30,608 bases of DNA, taken from contig LLCB01000489.1 in assembly GCA_001414345.1 (NCBI GenBank), forward strand, positions 1 through 30,608, given 5' to 3'. This DNA comes from Hymenoscyphus infarciens. Taxonomy: Eukaryota; Ascomycota; Leotiomycetes; Helotiales; Helotiaceae. Shown here in pieces: positions 21,756 to 30,608 of this stretch (position 1 is its first letter; each line of letters starts with the position of its first letter). Both the position numbers and the translations under genes were made by a program. The notes beneath the pieces were generated by a model. That model was not told the origin of the DNA and did not search any database. It was given only the letters and a program-made list of their open reading frames with translations.

Positions 21756-24700
21756 ATGTCCTCTTCTAAAGAGAATTTTAAATTTTCCTCCCTCTTAGTC
21801 TAGCTAGGAGAAATACCCTCCCTACTAGCCTAACTTATAAGAATATAAACTATAACTAAGGATAAGTGGCTAAAAGATTTCGTTTTTAAAAGAAAAAACG
21901 AATTCTATACTAAGATATATATTAAGTCTATTAAAACTTTAGAATATATATATATTATACTTTTAGTATTTAGAGTTAAGCTTATAAATTAATTACTAGC
22001 TCTTTTTTACCTTATTAAAGGTATTAAAGATTTTCTAATAGACGTAGAATAATACTTTAAATTCTTATAAATAAGCTCTACTAATTACTCTAATATTAAT
22101 AATATAATTCTTACTTATCTAAATACTATAAAAACGTAAATTACTAACGTTATAAAGTAATAAGCTTAGAATACGAACGTGGCTTAGGTTAAGGATTTAT
22201 AATATAATAAGTTTAATAAAAGATCTCTATATTAATAATATTTAGGTAATAAACTAGACTCTTAGTAATTTCTAAACCATAGCTAAGATTATTTAGATAT
22301 AAAGATACTTAAAGAGGAGGTTAAAAGGTTATATAATATTAAAATAATATAATAAAAAGAACTTATAGTTAAATAAAACAAAGACCTTAAAAGGAGGAAA
22401 TTAAAGAAAATTCCTTATACTATCCTTAGTCTTACTAAGACTAAGAATGCTAGGTTTAAACCTAACTTATTACTAAACTATAAGGAGCTATCTAAGATTT
22501 AAAAATACTATTATTCTAATTTAAATAAACTATTATATAAGCTCTTAACTTCTACGCTAGATTATATAAAAGGGTTTTTATTAAATATATACTTTAAAGA
22601 TATATAAGTATTTATTAACACTAATAATTTTAACTATAGTACTAAGTAAGAAGACGACTCTAAGCCTTTTAAAAAAAAATATAAAGTAAATAAATTATAA
22701 GAGGGGTCTATATAAGAGAGTTTAGTCTAAGGTTTATCTACTAAAAAATCAAATATACTAGCTATATAAGATATATATAATCTAATAGAAACTATAGAGT
22801 ATAAGGCTTAAAGATTACTCTAGAAGCTAATTGTTTAAAGCTTAAGAAATAACTTAATTTATATCTCGTAAACTAGGAAGACTCTTAATAGTAGTATAGA
22901 TCTCCTACTATAAGCTTAGCCTAATAGTATAATTAATATATATACTAGTACTATCTTACTTAGCTAGGCTTCGTTTTAGAATATAACGTATTACTATTTC
23001 TATTAAAAGATAGAAATTTAGTCTAAAATTACTAACTAGAACCTTATATTAACGTTGTTAACGCAGTAGTAATATTATATAATACTAGTATTTACTTAAC
23101 TTTTAAGCTTAATATATTAAGAGTGTTATATAAAAGTAATTTATATTAACTACTAATACTATTATCTCTAATAGCGTCTTCTACTATTATATTAGATTTT
23201 ATACTATAAAAGTTAAATCTTATTATTATAAGCTAAAGTAGAGTATAATATAAAGTAGTAATAACCTTAAACTATTAATATTAGAAGATAGAGTAATAAG
23301 AAACGCGGTAAGGATTACTTAAGTCTTACTAAAAGAGATAAACGCTATAAAAATAGAATTATAAAATTAAAAAGACCTTATTATAAAGTTTATAAAAATT
23401 AGGAATAATAAGGTAATAAACAGCTAAGGAAGAATAAATCTATTTTAAATTATAAAGGTTATTATAGATTATTATAAAATTAGTTAATTATTCTCTCTTT
23501 AGCTCTACTTTTACTATTTTATAAGTTTTAAGAGTAAGAGACGTTTAGTAATAGAAGAGAGGGTCTATTCTAATTATAAATCATTTATATATAAGTAGCT
23601 ATTAGTTAGGTGTTTTTATAAGTAAATATAAAAGGTTAAGAGATAGATTTAGTAAGAATATATAAAGAGAAGATATAATTTAAGAATTCTTTTATTATTC
23701 TATTCTTTAGTAAAGAAGTACTAAGATAATAGTCTTATTAATTTATATATTTAATTTATATATAATAATATTTTTAGTTAAAAAGAAAGAATAATAACTT
23801 TATATAAGTAAAGTATAATAGTATAACCGATTCTATAAAGATTAAAGAACTTTATATTATTTCTTAAAAGAGAACTATAATAGCCTTATCTAAGTAAAGT
23901 ATAATAAAACTCGTAGTCTTTATAAAAATATTAGATTATCTCTTAAAAGAGAATAATAATACTTTATCTAAGTAAAGTATATTAAAGGTAGACGTATATC
24001 TATTATTATATACCCTCTAGCTAAAGAACATCTTTTAGATTATAAACTACTATATTTTCTTTAGAATAATACTTTTAATACTAATAGTTTACTAACGCTT
24101 AAGTATATTCTAAAAACGATTATATTTATTAATAGTATAAAATAAGTCTAGAAGATTTTAGCTATACTATAATAAATATTAAAAGTAAAAGATATTAAAT
24201 TTATAGTAAGAGAACTAAAATACTCTAATTTAGTAGTAGATAATCGATTTAAACTAAAGTATATAGTATCTAAATTTAATTCTTAAGTACTAGAATATAA
24301 TAAGGATATTTTATATATAATGTTTAAGAATTATAATAGAGTAACTTATATTATAGTTACTACTATATTACTTAGAATAAGAATAAATATTCTAAATATT
24401 AGTTATATTATCTACTAGGGTTTTCTAATTAATAATAGTAATATAGAGGATATATAGTAGAGATATAAGTATAGTAGTTAAAGAGATAGTAAGACTAGTA
24501 TTACTTATATTTTCTTACTATTCTAAGCTTTTAATAATAAGAGTTATTACTATAACTATTCTAATCAACCTTTAGATTATTCTCTTAATAATAATATATC
24601 TAAATTAGTATCTTAAATACTAAAGAGAGTAAGAAAGGCTAAGAATAAACTCCTAGGCTAAAGAAAATAATCGTAAGTTAATAAGACGAAGAAAACTAAA

Positions 24701-25960
24701 GTATATAGCTAGGTTAGAGTAGAAGAGAATCCTTAAAAACCGGTGTGGTCTAAGGAGTATAAGAAATATAAGTAGAGGCTCTTATTTATATAGAGAGATT
24801 TCTATAACACTTCTATATATTAGTATAAAGTTATTTTAAGGGTTTTAAGAGAAGATAAGTTACTATCCTTTATATTAAAATCTCTTATACCTAAATAATA
24901 CTATAATATATATAATCTAATACTATATAAGTAGTTAATTAAGCTTCTTAAGCTTTCTAAAAATATAAATAAGGCACTCTCTACTAGGTCTTATATAGTT
25001 ATTACGTTAGAATTCGTTAAAAAATTTACTTAGATATATATAGCTAAAGTTTTTCTAAATAAGAATAAACGCTTTATACTACTAGTTAATATATTTCTAC
25101 TTATAAGTCTAAAATAATAGATCTATTCTCTTTACTTTATAAAAGAGGATAAAGATAGAGCTTATTAGAAAGGGCTTATTCCTCTCTTATTAGATAAGAT
25201 TATAGAATATATACTTAATAAAATATTTAAGTAAGTAGTTTATAAAATTAATAAAAATAAGAATAAATAACCTCTTCTAGATCCTTAAAAGACTTAATAT
25301 AGCCTATTATTAAGTAAAGTCCCTTCTTTATTAGAATAAGACTTCTAAGATAACTAGAAAATATAGCTAGTTAATAAACTTATCTAGATTTACTCTCTTA
25401 TATTTAAAAAATACTCTAAAGTTATAGTAATAAAGAGGATTAAATAGAATAAAGTAAGAGAGTTAAAAAATACTATAAGTACTAAAAAGAAGAGGCTTTT
25501 AGAAGAAGCTAAAAGGTAAAAACTAGTAGATAATAAAAGAGAGTAAGAAGTTAAGAAGGAAGCTAATAATATATAAAAGGTTATATCTAAGATAGAATAA
25601 ATTTATTATAAATAATAGGTTAATAAAAGATTAGTATTAAAAGCTATTATAACTTAAGAGTGAAACTTTAATAACCTCTATTATTAAATATTAGTAGCTT
25701 AGACTTAATAAAGTTACTTAGATAAGATAAGAAACGATAATCCTTTATAAGTATATAGGAGAAAAGAAATATATATTTAACTATATTAAACTTAAAAAAC
25801 ATGTTTACTATAAAGTATTTAAGAAGATACTATTCTTAATATACTAGAACACTCTTAGTAAGTTACTAATCTACTTAAAGTAATATCTACTTAAAAAAGC
25901 TAAGCTTAAAGAATATTAGAATAGGTTAATTAATTTCTAAATATAGATACTTAATAAAGA
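21756..25960 (+). pseudogene. RIP-killed RecQ-type DNA helicase relic
   Basis: The plus fr ame starts at a surviving ATG (21756; MSSSKENFKFSSLL) and reads cleanly to about 22950 (KDLKRRKLKKIPYTILSLTK, KTKNARFKPNLLLNYKELSK). The frame changes near 22950, by an indel or intron not resolved. From about 22960 a second frame continues to 25960 and holds helicase C-lobe motifs in order: IV-like KTIIFINSI (24113), V-like TTILLRIRINILNISYIIY (24356; compare the ATxxxGMGIDxPDVRxVIH pattern, all differences being RIP-type) and VI-like D-I-Q-Q-R-Y-K-Y-S-S-Q-R-D-S-K with stops read as Gln or Trp (24449). Downstream are VWSKEYKKYK (24743 on) and a long coiled-coil tail (KKKRLLEEAKR, LVDNKRE, EVKKEANN). 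Motifs I and II are not visible. Unwinding DNA 3'-5' with ATP is the family role; fungal telomere-linked helicases belong here. Confidence 0.58.
23800..23985 (+). repeat. Imperfect 78-86-bp repeat inside helicase relic
   Basis: ttatataagtaaagtata at 23800, ttatctaagtaaagtata at 23886 and ttatctaagtaaagtata at 23964 are each preceded by related sequence with aaaagagaa. The spacings are 86 and 78 bases. The 78-base step is in frame with the helicase relic, the 86-base step is not. Confidence 0.6.
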
Positions 25961-26640
25961 GATTTTTAGCTATAAAGTATTTTAATAATAAGTATTAAGT
26001 ATAGCTTATCTTTAATATCTAAGCTAAAAACACTATTAAGGATAGATTTATATAGTAATATAATTCTTAGTAGCTTACTAGTAGCTAGCGAGTTTACCTC
26101 TTCTCGTTTATAAAGAATAGACCTAGAAAGCTAAGTAGTAATTCTAGAAACCTAGCTATCTCTAATTTATAAAGAAGTTAAAGCCTAAATAGCTATATAT
26201 TAAAGTAGTTATATTCGTTTCCTAATAACTAAAGCTAAAGTAATAAGAGAAAGAAAGCTACTAAGCCTACTTTATAAATAGCTACCTTAAAAAAAGTAAT
26301 ATAGATTATATAAACTTTAAAACTAGTAGCTATTAGAAGAAAAGGAGGATTAAAGAAGTAGGATTAAGTATAGGAATTAAACCGAGGTTAAGAATACGTT
26401 TATATACTATATAAATTATTTATTCGCTTATAAATTAAGTCTTAAGTATAAGTCTTAGATATTAACCTAATCTATGCTATTATATTATAAGAAATTAAGA
26501 GAAGATTTAAAATAATATTATAAATAATTATAAACCTTACTATTAAAAGTATAAGAGTAATATTACTCCTTTTATATATAGTTAAGTAGTAGTAGTAGTA
26601 GTTATAGTATAAGACTATACTAGTAGAATCGAGGTAAACA
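25961..26640. other. Spacer, no firm gene
   Basis: AT-rich with scattered Lys- or Ser-rich readings but no frame I can support. It separates the helicase tail from the pyrimidine tracts ahead of the next relic. Confidence 0.35.
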
Positions 26641-26654
26641 CTTAATATATATTT

Positions 26655-26684
26655 TAACCTTTCTTCTCTCTTCCTCTTCTCTTT

Positions 26685-26721
<37 letters not shown>

Positions 26722-26800
26722 TATATAATATAAGGTTACCTTATTACTCTTTCTTCCCTCTTCTAGCTTCTATAGTCTTCCTCTTCCTTTATAGCCTAAA
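26655..26800 (+). promoter_or_regulatory. CT-rich tracts, likely old promoter or 5' UTR
   Basis: Two pyrimidine-rich stretches, about 26659-26684 (ttcttctctcttcctcttct) and 26745-26795 (tctttcttccctcttctag and cttcctcttccttt), flank an ATA microsatellite and precede the relic at 26.83-27.96 kb. CT-rich stretches near transcription starts are common in filamentous fungi. The regulatory role is inference. Confidence 0.4.
26686..26720. repeat. ATA trinucleotide microsatellite
   Basis: About eleven uninterrupted ATA/AAT units between the two CT-rich tracts. With no C or G, it is immune to RIP. Confidence 0.9.
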
Positions 26801-26829
26801 GCTTATTATTCTCTATTATTATTATATCT

Positions 26830-27960
26830 CTCGTCACTCGCGTTCTCTTATAATACTATACCTAAGGTTCTCTTATAAGCGTATTAGGTAATAGTGACAC
26901 ACTAGACCTATATAAGCTTAGAAATACTAGTCGATCTTATAAAGCTAAAAGCGAAAGCTATAAAGAGGTAAGTAAAATATCTATTCTTAGCTTAGTCTTT
27001 CTAATAATTTTTAGTATATTAATAAGATATTAATTAATAATACTCTTAAAGCTAAGTTAGTTAAGTTAATTAAAGGTATAGATATAAAGGTTAAGATTAA
27101 GAATAAAGATAAACCTTACTTCTCTAATAATTAAGATGCTTTAGTCGACTAATAACCTTTATATAAGATTATCTTTATCTAGCCTACCTAGCTAGACCTC
27201 TAATTTTTAAGAGTCTATTATTATAACCTATCTAAAAGTAAAGATAATAAAGAAGAATTCAACTTTAATAAACCTAATATTAAGATCTTTTAAGTTATCT
27301 CTATTCTTATCTAAATCCCTATAATACTATATTCTAATATTATTTATTATAATATTTAGGCTAATAGAGAGCTTATTTATACTATTCTAAATTATAGAAA
27401 CGCGAATATTTATAACCTTATATTTATAATATACTCTCTCTTATCTTACGAGTTTTAGCTCTTATTTAAAAATAGTCTAGAAAACGTTTCTACTCTTAAC
27501 TAATACGCTTATTAATTCTACTTTCTTTCTAGCTAATTAGTAACTCTTATTCTTATAAATCCTAATAATCTAATTACTAGTACTTTAAGAGGACCTAACT
27601 AGAATACTATATAGAGTAATACAAATCTCGTTCCTCTTTACTCTTCTTGTCGATTCCTCTATACTTTCTTACTTTAAGCCTTAAGCTACTATAACGTCTT
27701 AGAATATAACTATTACTAATAACTTATAATAGTAGACCGTTCTTTTTCTAGATATATAGTTTTTTTTAATAATAAGACTAATATAGCTAAGCTCTCTTAT
27801 ACTAATTACTACACACTTAATTATTATAATTATAATACTACTAGTAATTTTAACTATATATGTTATAAACGCTATTATTGCTATAATTAAAATAATAGAT
27901 ATTAATTAGTCTTTTTTCTTCTAGTTTCTATAAATAGCTTACTTAGGACTCTAGACTAGG
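26830..27960 (+). pseudogene. Spliced RIP-killed gene relic
   Basis: Exon 1 reads ISLVTRVLL, then SLISVLGNSDTLDLYKLRNT and SYKAKSESYKE up to 26967, where a few CA/TG sites survive (gtgacacac). After a 47-base intron, exon 2 continues in another frame from 27015: INKILINNTLKAKLVKLIKG, NKDKPYFSNN, then NLSKSKDNKEEFNFNKPNIK, LIYTILNYRNANIYNL and, near 27640, LVPLYSSCRFLYTFLL and VDRSFSRYIVFFNNKTN. Near 27850 there is CYKRYYCYN, which might be what is left of a Cys/His-rich site with His changed to Tyr. No family is recognised. The first 32 codons of exon 2 contain no stop. The start codon is not visible. Confidence 0.55.
26968..27014 (+). other. 47-bp fossil intron
   Basis: Donor GTAAGT at 26968-26973, branch-like tttctaataa near 26997-27006, acceptor tttttag ending at 27014. 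It sits between codons (phase 0) and its removal joins two different frames that are each readable on their side. An alternative acceptor, cttag, ends at 26990 or 26995, but it would not join the frames as well. Confidence 0.6.
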
Positions 27961-28075
27961 GTATTAGAGATAGGGTTTAGGTATTAGAGATAATAGTGGT
28001 TTATAGTTTAGTAAGTAGATAGTAGGTAATAGGTAGTAGATAGTAGATAGATAGTAAGTAGATAGTAGGAATAGT
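27955..28075 (+). repeat. GTAG/GATAG simple-sequence tract
   Basis: Starts with a duplicated ggtattagagata (about 27960 and 27980) and continues at 28009-28070 as an irregular run of tagtagatag, gtaagtagatag and gtaggtaatag units. Strand-biased and G-rich relative to the surroundings. Confidence 0.7.
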
Positions 28076-28845
28076 ATTTTACTCGTTCTCTTATATATTA
28101 TTTATTATTTTCCTTTTCTTATTCTATTTAAATACTTTAAAATACGTTACTTTTTCTTATTTTCTTAGAGTATTTAATAATTTTTTATAAAAAGTAGATT
28201 TATAAAATAAGAATAATAGTATAATAGTTAGTAATATAATAGTCTAGATAAGAGACTAGTAGTATTAATAAATATAGAATCTATTATATTTTATAACTAT
28301 AATAATAGAATTAAAGTTTTTTTAAAGTCTCTTTATTATTTTAATACTCTTTATATATTCTTAAATTATTACTCTTTATATAATAAAGTAAGTACTTAAA
28401 ATAACGTAATTAAGCTATTAAGCTATTTAACTAAGCTCTTAAAAAGCTCTAGTATATTAAGAAGATTAAAAAGAAGATTATATATATGTTCTATATCTTC
28501 GTTCCTACTTTTTATTCTTATTAAAGAGGAGTAAGATTATTAATAATAATAAAAGATTAAGCTCTTAAAAGCCTAGAATGTTAAGAAGTCTTAAGATATT
28601 ATAAAAGGATATTATATTTAAAGTAGAGAGAATAATAGAGGGCTAGAGAGTATAATAGAGGGCTTAAGATATAGCGCGAGATATAGCGAAAATATACTAA
28701 TTACTAAGGCATTTTAAGAGTCTCTAACTAGCTTAATAGATATAGTATAAAGATAGAATTAAAGTTTAATTAAAGGGTTTTTAATTATAAGTAAAATAGT
28801 ATTAATTAAGGTTATAGTTAAGAGAAACTAAGGAGGGTATTTATA
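28076..28845. other. Spacer with possible weak plus-strand relic
   Basis: A plus frame at about 28460-28700 gives protein-like pieces (VLYLRSYFLFLLKRSKIINN, DIIFKVERIIEG), but stops are as frequent as in random sequence. A short duplication, gagagtataatagagggct/gagaataatagagggct, lies at about 28627-28663. I do not call a gene. Confidence 0.3.
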
Positions 28846-28898
28846 TAATAGTTATTATTCTTACTAAAAAAATTACTAAATTCTCTTAGATACTAGGA
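28846..28898. repeat. Dispersed repeat, copy 2
   Basis: Matches 16691-16743 nearly exactly over the core (gttattattcttactaaaa then aaattactaaattc). Directly upstream is gagggtatttatataata, which has no counterpart at copy 1, so the similarity ends sharply on the left. Confidence 0.65.
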
Positions 28899-28915
28899 TA
28901 GCTTTTTAAAAGAGA

Positions 28916-28985
28916 GAGATATAATTAGTAGATAAGGTAGTAGGTAGAGGGTAGTAGAGAGGTAGTAGAGGTAGAATAGGCAGCT
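28916..28985 (+). other. Purine-rich GTAG tract
   Basis: Runs of gtagtaggtagagggtagta and gaggtagtagaggtagaata type, following copy 2 of the dispersed repeat as a similar tract follows copy 1. Confidence 0.55.
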
Positions 28986-29074
28986 AAGTTTACTAAGATA
29001 AGTCTAACTTTATATTATATATAGTAACTAATTATAACTAATAGTATTAACACTATTAATAATATACTAAAACC

Positions 29075-29700
29075 TTCTCTTTAATATATCTTTTAACTCT
29101 TTTAGCTTTTACTATAAGCCTAATTACCTACTTATTATATAAAGCTTAAAGGCTATAAGACCTATCTAGATTTAGTATAATACCTTTTCTAACTTATACG
29201 TCTTACCTATTTACTTATAAGTAACTTACTCTAGACACCTATCTTACTCGCTCTATAGACGATATTATAATGTTCTTAGAGAGCTCTTACTATTACTTAT
29301 ATTTAATTATAAAGCTAGAGTATTCTATAAAGCCTAGTAAGAGTAAAATTAGACTATTTAATAAAAATAGGTTCTATAGATAGGTTATACTCTATAACGT
29401 AGATAAACTAAGGGTTCTTTTAAAGATAGAGATATATCTTAAATACTATATTAATTCCCTTATTTAGCTAGATAAATTAAAGCCTTTAAAACTAGAGAAG
29501 GAAATAATATTATTCTATAGAACCGTTTTATAAATAACTAGCCTAGTTTATAAACAGTAATATTATACTACTAGTAATAGTTATAAGCTATTAGTAGAGA
29601 ATAGTTATAAAAGCTTAAAAGTAGATTAGTTTAAATTTTAAATCTAGATACTTAGACATATTAATATATTATAATTAAGAATACGCTAGTTAGGCTACTA
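29075..29700 (+). pseudogene. RIP-killed gene relic, well preserved frame
   Basis: Plus frame with codon start 29075, about 205 codons with roughly 5 percent stops in its central part, among the lowest in the window. It opens with a hydrophobic stretch (LIYLLTLLAFTISLITYLLY) that could be a signal anchor or membrane segment, or simply Pro/Thr/Ala codons shifted by RIP to Leu/Ile. It continues with TLDTYLTRSIDDIIMFLESS, IKLEYSIKPSKSKIRLFNKN, LYNVDKLRVLLKIEIYLKYY and LVENSYKSLKVD. No family is recognised. Beyond about 29700 the frame dissolves into repeats. Confidence 0.52.
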
Positions 29701-29869
29701 GTAGGTAAGAGAAAGTAGTAATAAAGAGGAGAGTAGAGATAGAGTAGCTAAATAGATACTACTAAGCTTTTTTTATTTTAACTAATTTAATTAAAAAGGA
29801 AGAAGGAATAAGAGCTAATAGTACTATTAATAAGGCTAGGAAGCTTATTTATAATATTTTATCTTAGCT

Positions 29870-30320
29870 ACTACTAGAGCACTTATATTAGGAAGTTTAT
29901 TTATAATATCTAGTATTAGATACTATTATATTACTACTAGAAAGCTTATTTATAATATTTAGTATAAGATACTAGTAGAAAGCGAATTTATAATATATAA
30001 TATTAGATACTACTAAAGCGCTACTACTAGAATACTTAAAAAGCTTATTTACGATATTTAATTTCAAATACTAAAAAGAGGCTTAGATATTACTAGAGAT
30101 AGTCTAGTTTATAATAATTTCTTATTAAATACTATTAAAACTATTATAATAACTTTTATTAGATACTATTTATAAGAAAAAGTAGTTTAATAATAATTCT
30201 TATTAGATTCTACTTTTTAGATTAGAACTAGTAGAAAAGTAGTTTATAATAATTCTTATTAGATACTATTAGAAGAGAGATTTATAATAATCTTTATTAA
30301 ATACTTTTAAAAGTACTACT
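29870..30320. repeat. Degenerate minisatellite, left part
   Basis: Loose repeats with core agcttatttataatat followed by ttagtattagatactactag-like sequence, about 45-60 bases apart, becoming more regular to the right. They grade into the regular array at 30320-30608, so both are probably one satellite with an older, more diverged left end. Confidence 0.75.
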
Positions 30321-30608
30321 AAGAGAGAGTTTCTAATAATATTTATTAGATAAAACTAAGAGAGGATTTATAATAATCTTTATTAAGTACTAGTAAAGAG
30401 AGAGAGTTTATAATAATTTTTATTAAATACTAGTAAAAGAGAGAGAGTTTATAATAATTCTTATTAGATACTAAGAGAGAGAGAGTTTATAATAATCTTT
30501 ATTAGATACTAGTAAAAGAGAGAGAGTTTATAATAATTCTTATTAGATACTAGTAAAGAGAGAGAGTTTATAATAATTCTTATTAGATACTAGTAAAAGA
30601 GAGAGAGT
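30321..30608. repeat. 38-41-bp minisatellite running off the window
   Basis: Units of the form gagagtttataataattctt plus attagatactagtaaaaga. tttataataat starts at 30367, 30407, 30448, 30486, 30527 and 30567, giving steps of 40, 41, 38, 41 and 40. The length differences come from the GA run between units. The array continues beyond the right edge. Confidence 0.93.

Larger units (their letters stand above)
1..30608. other. RIP-saturated AT-rich isochore
   Basis: The whole window shows near-complete loss of CpA and TpG with a great excess of TpA, while CpT, CpC, ApC and their complements persist. In bases 1-600 there is one TG and no CA. This is what RIP (C-to-T change, preferring CpA, on both strands) produces in repeated DNA of filamentous ascomycetes. 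Consequences seen throughout are CAA/CAG codons turned to TAA/TAG, ATG turned to ATA, and Gly-to-Arg/Ser, His-to-Tyr, Asp-to-Asn and Pro-to-Leu changes in readable relics. That RIP rather than plain AT drift is the cause follows from the dinucleotide specificity. The fungal assignment is inference. Confidence 0.9.

Noticed and set aside
24960..25700. DDE transposase C-terminal domain, suggested by the coiled-coil tail
   Set aside because: No DGHGSH-like or other catalytic block was found, and the frame is continuous with helicase motifs upstream.
27850..27900. Zinc-finger site from CYKRYYCYN
   Set aside because: Only two Cys remain and the His residues needed would have to be assumed from Tyr. 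Mentioned in the relic, not called.
1..30608. Mitochondrial or plastid genome, or an AT-rich bacterium/protist
   Set aside because: Such genomes keep long open frames and RNA genes. Here there are almost none, and the loss is specific to CpA/TpG rather than to C and G in general.
1..30608. tRNA, rRNA or riboswitch
   Set aside because: No conserved core such as a GGTTCGAATCC-type T-arm or rRNA block was seen on either strand; RIP would also obscure them.

Overview
The window is about 30.6 kb of extremely AT-rich DNA in which almost every CpA/TpG dinucleotide has been turned into TpA. In the first 600 bases I count one TG and no CA, while CT, AG, AC and GT stay common. This is the signature of repeat-induced point mutation (RIP), so the source is most likely the nuclear genome of a filamentous ascomycete (Pezizomycotina). 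It would be an AT-rich, probably heterochromatic block, perhaps subtelomeric or pericentromeric. Only two open frames longer than 80 codons survive, and no intact gene is present.

The block is not structureless. If TAA and TAG are read as RIP-converted CAA, CAG, CGA-type or TGG codons, long frames with protein-like composition run along both strands. They appear at about 1.54-2.34 kb (+), 2.44-3.72 (-), 4.68-6.06 (+), 6.43-7.43 (-), 9.09-9.54 (+), 11.03-11.73 (-), 12.24-15.86 (+), 16.84-17.26 (+), 17.34-18.37 (+), 18.99-21.74 (-), 21.76-25.96 (+), 26.83-27.96 (+) and 29.07-29.70 (+). At this base composition some frame always looks tolerable, so most of these calls are moderate or weak. Four kinds of independent support exist. 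A 53-base intron at 14088-14140 joins two different frames into one, and a 47-base intron at 26968-27014 does the same for another relic. Helicase motifs IV, V and VI lie in order and in one frame at 24.11-24.50 kb. Tandem repeats inside the relic frames mostly have periods divisible by three (36, 42, 66, 72, 102), whereas the arrays outside them do not (23, 31, 46, 53, 106).

The one relic I can assign to a family is a RecQ-type SF2 helicase (about 21.76-25.96 kb, +), a class that in fungi includes telomere-linked helicases. The others are unrecognised; several are coiled-coil or K/E-rich and others are Ser/Thr/Asn-rich with internal repeats.

Between the relics lie minisatellites and microsatellites: a 31-base array (7.77-8.53 kb), a 42/38-base array (15.72-16.30 kb), a 38-41-base array that runs off the right edge (29.88-30.61 kb) and several short ones. 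I saw no recognisable LTR retrotransposon, LINE or DDE transposase, no rRNA or tRNA, and no CRISPR array. The picture is a fossilised, once gene-dense, intron-bearing accessory or duplicated segment silenced by RIP, and none of its genes can be functional as they stand.
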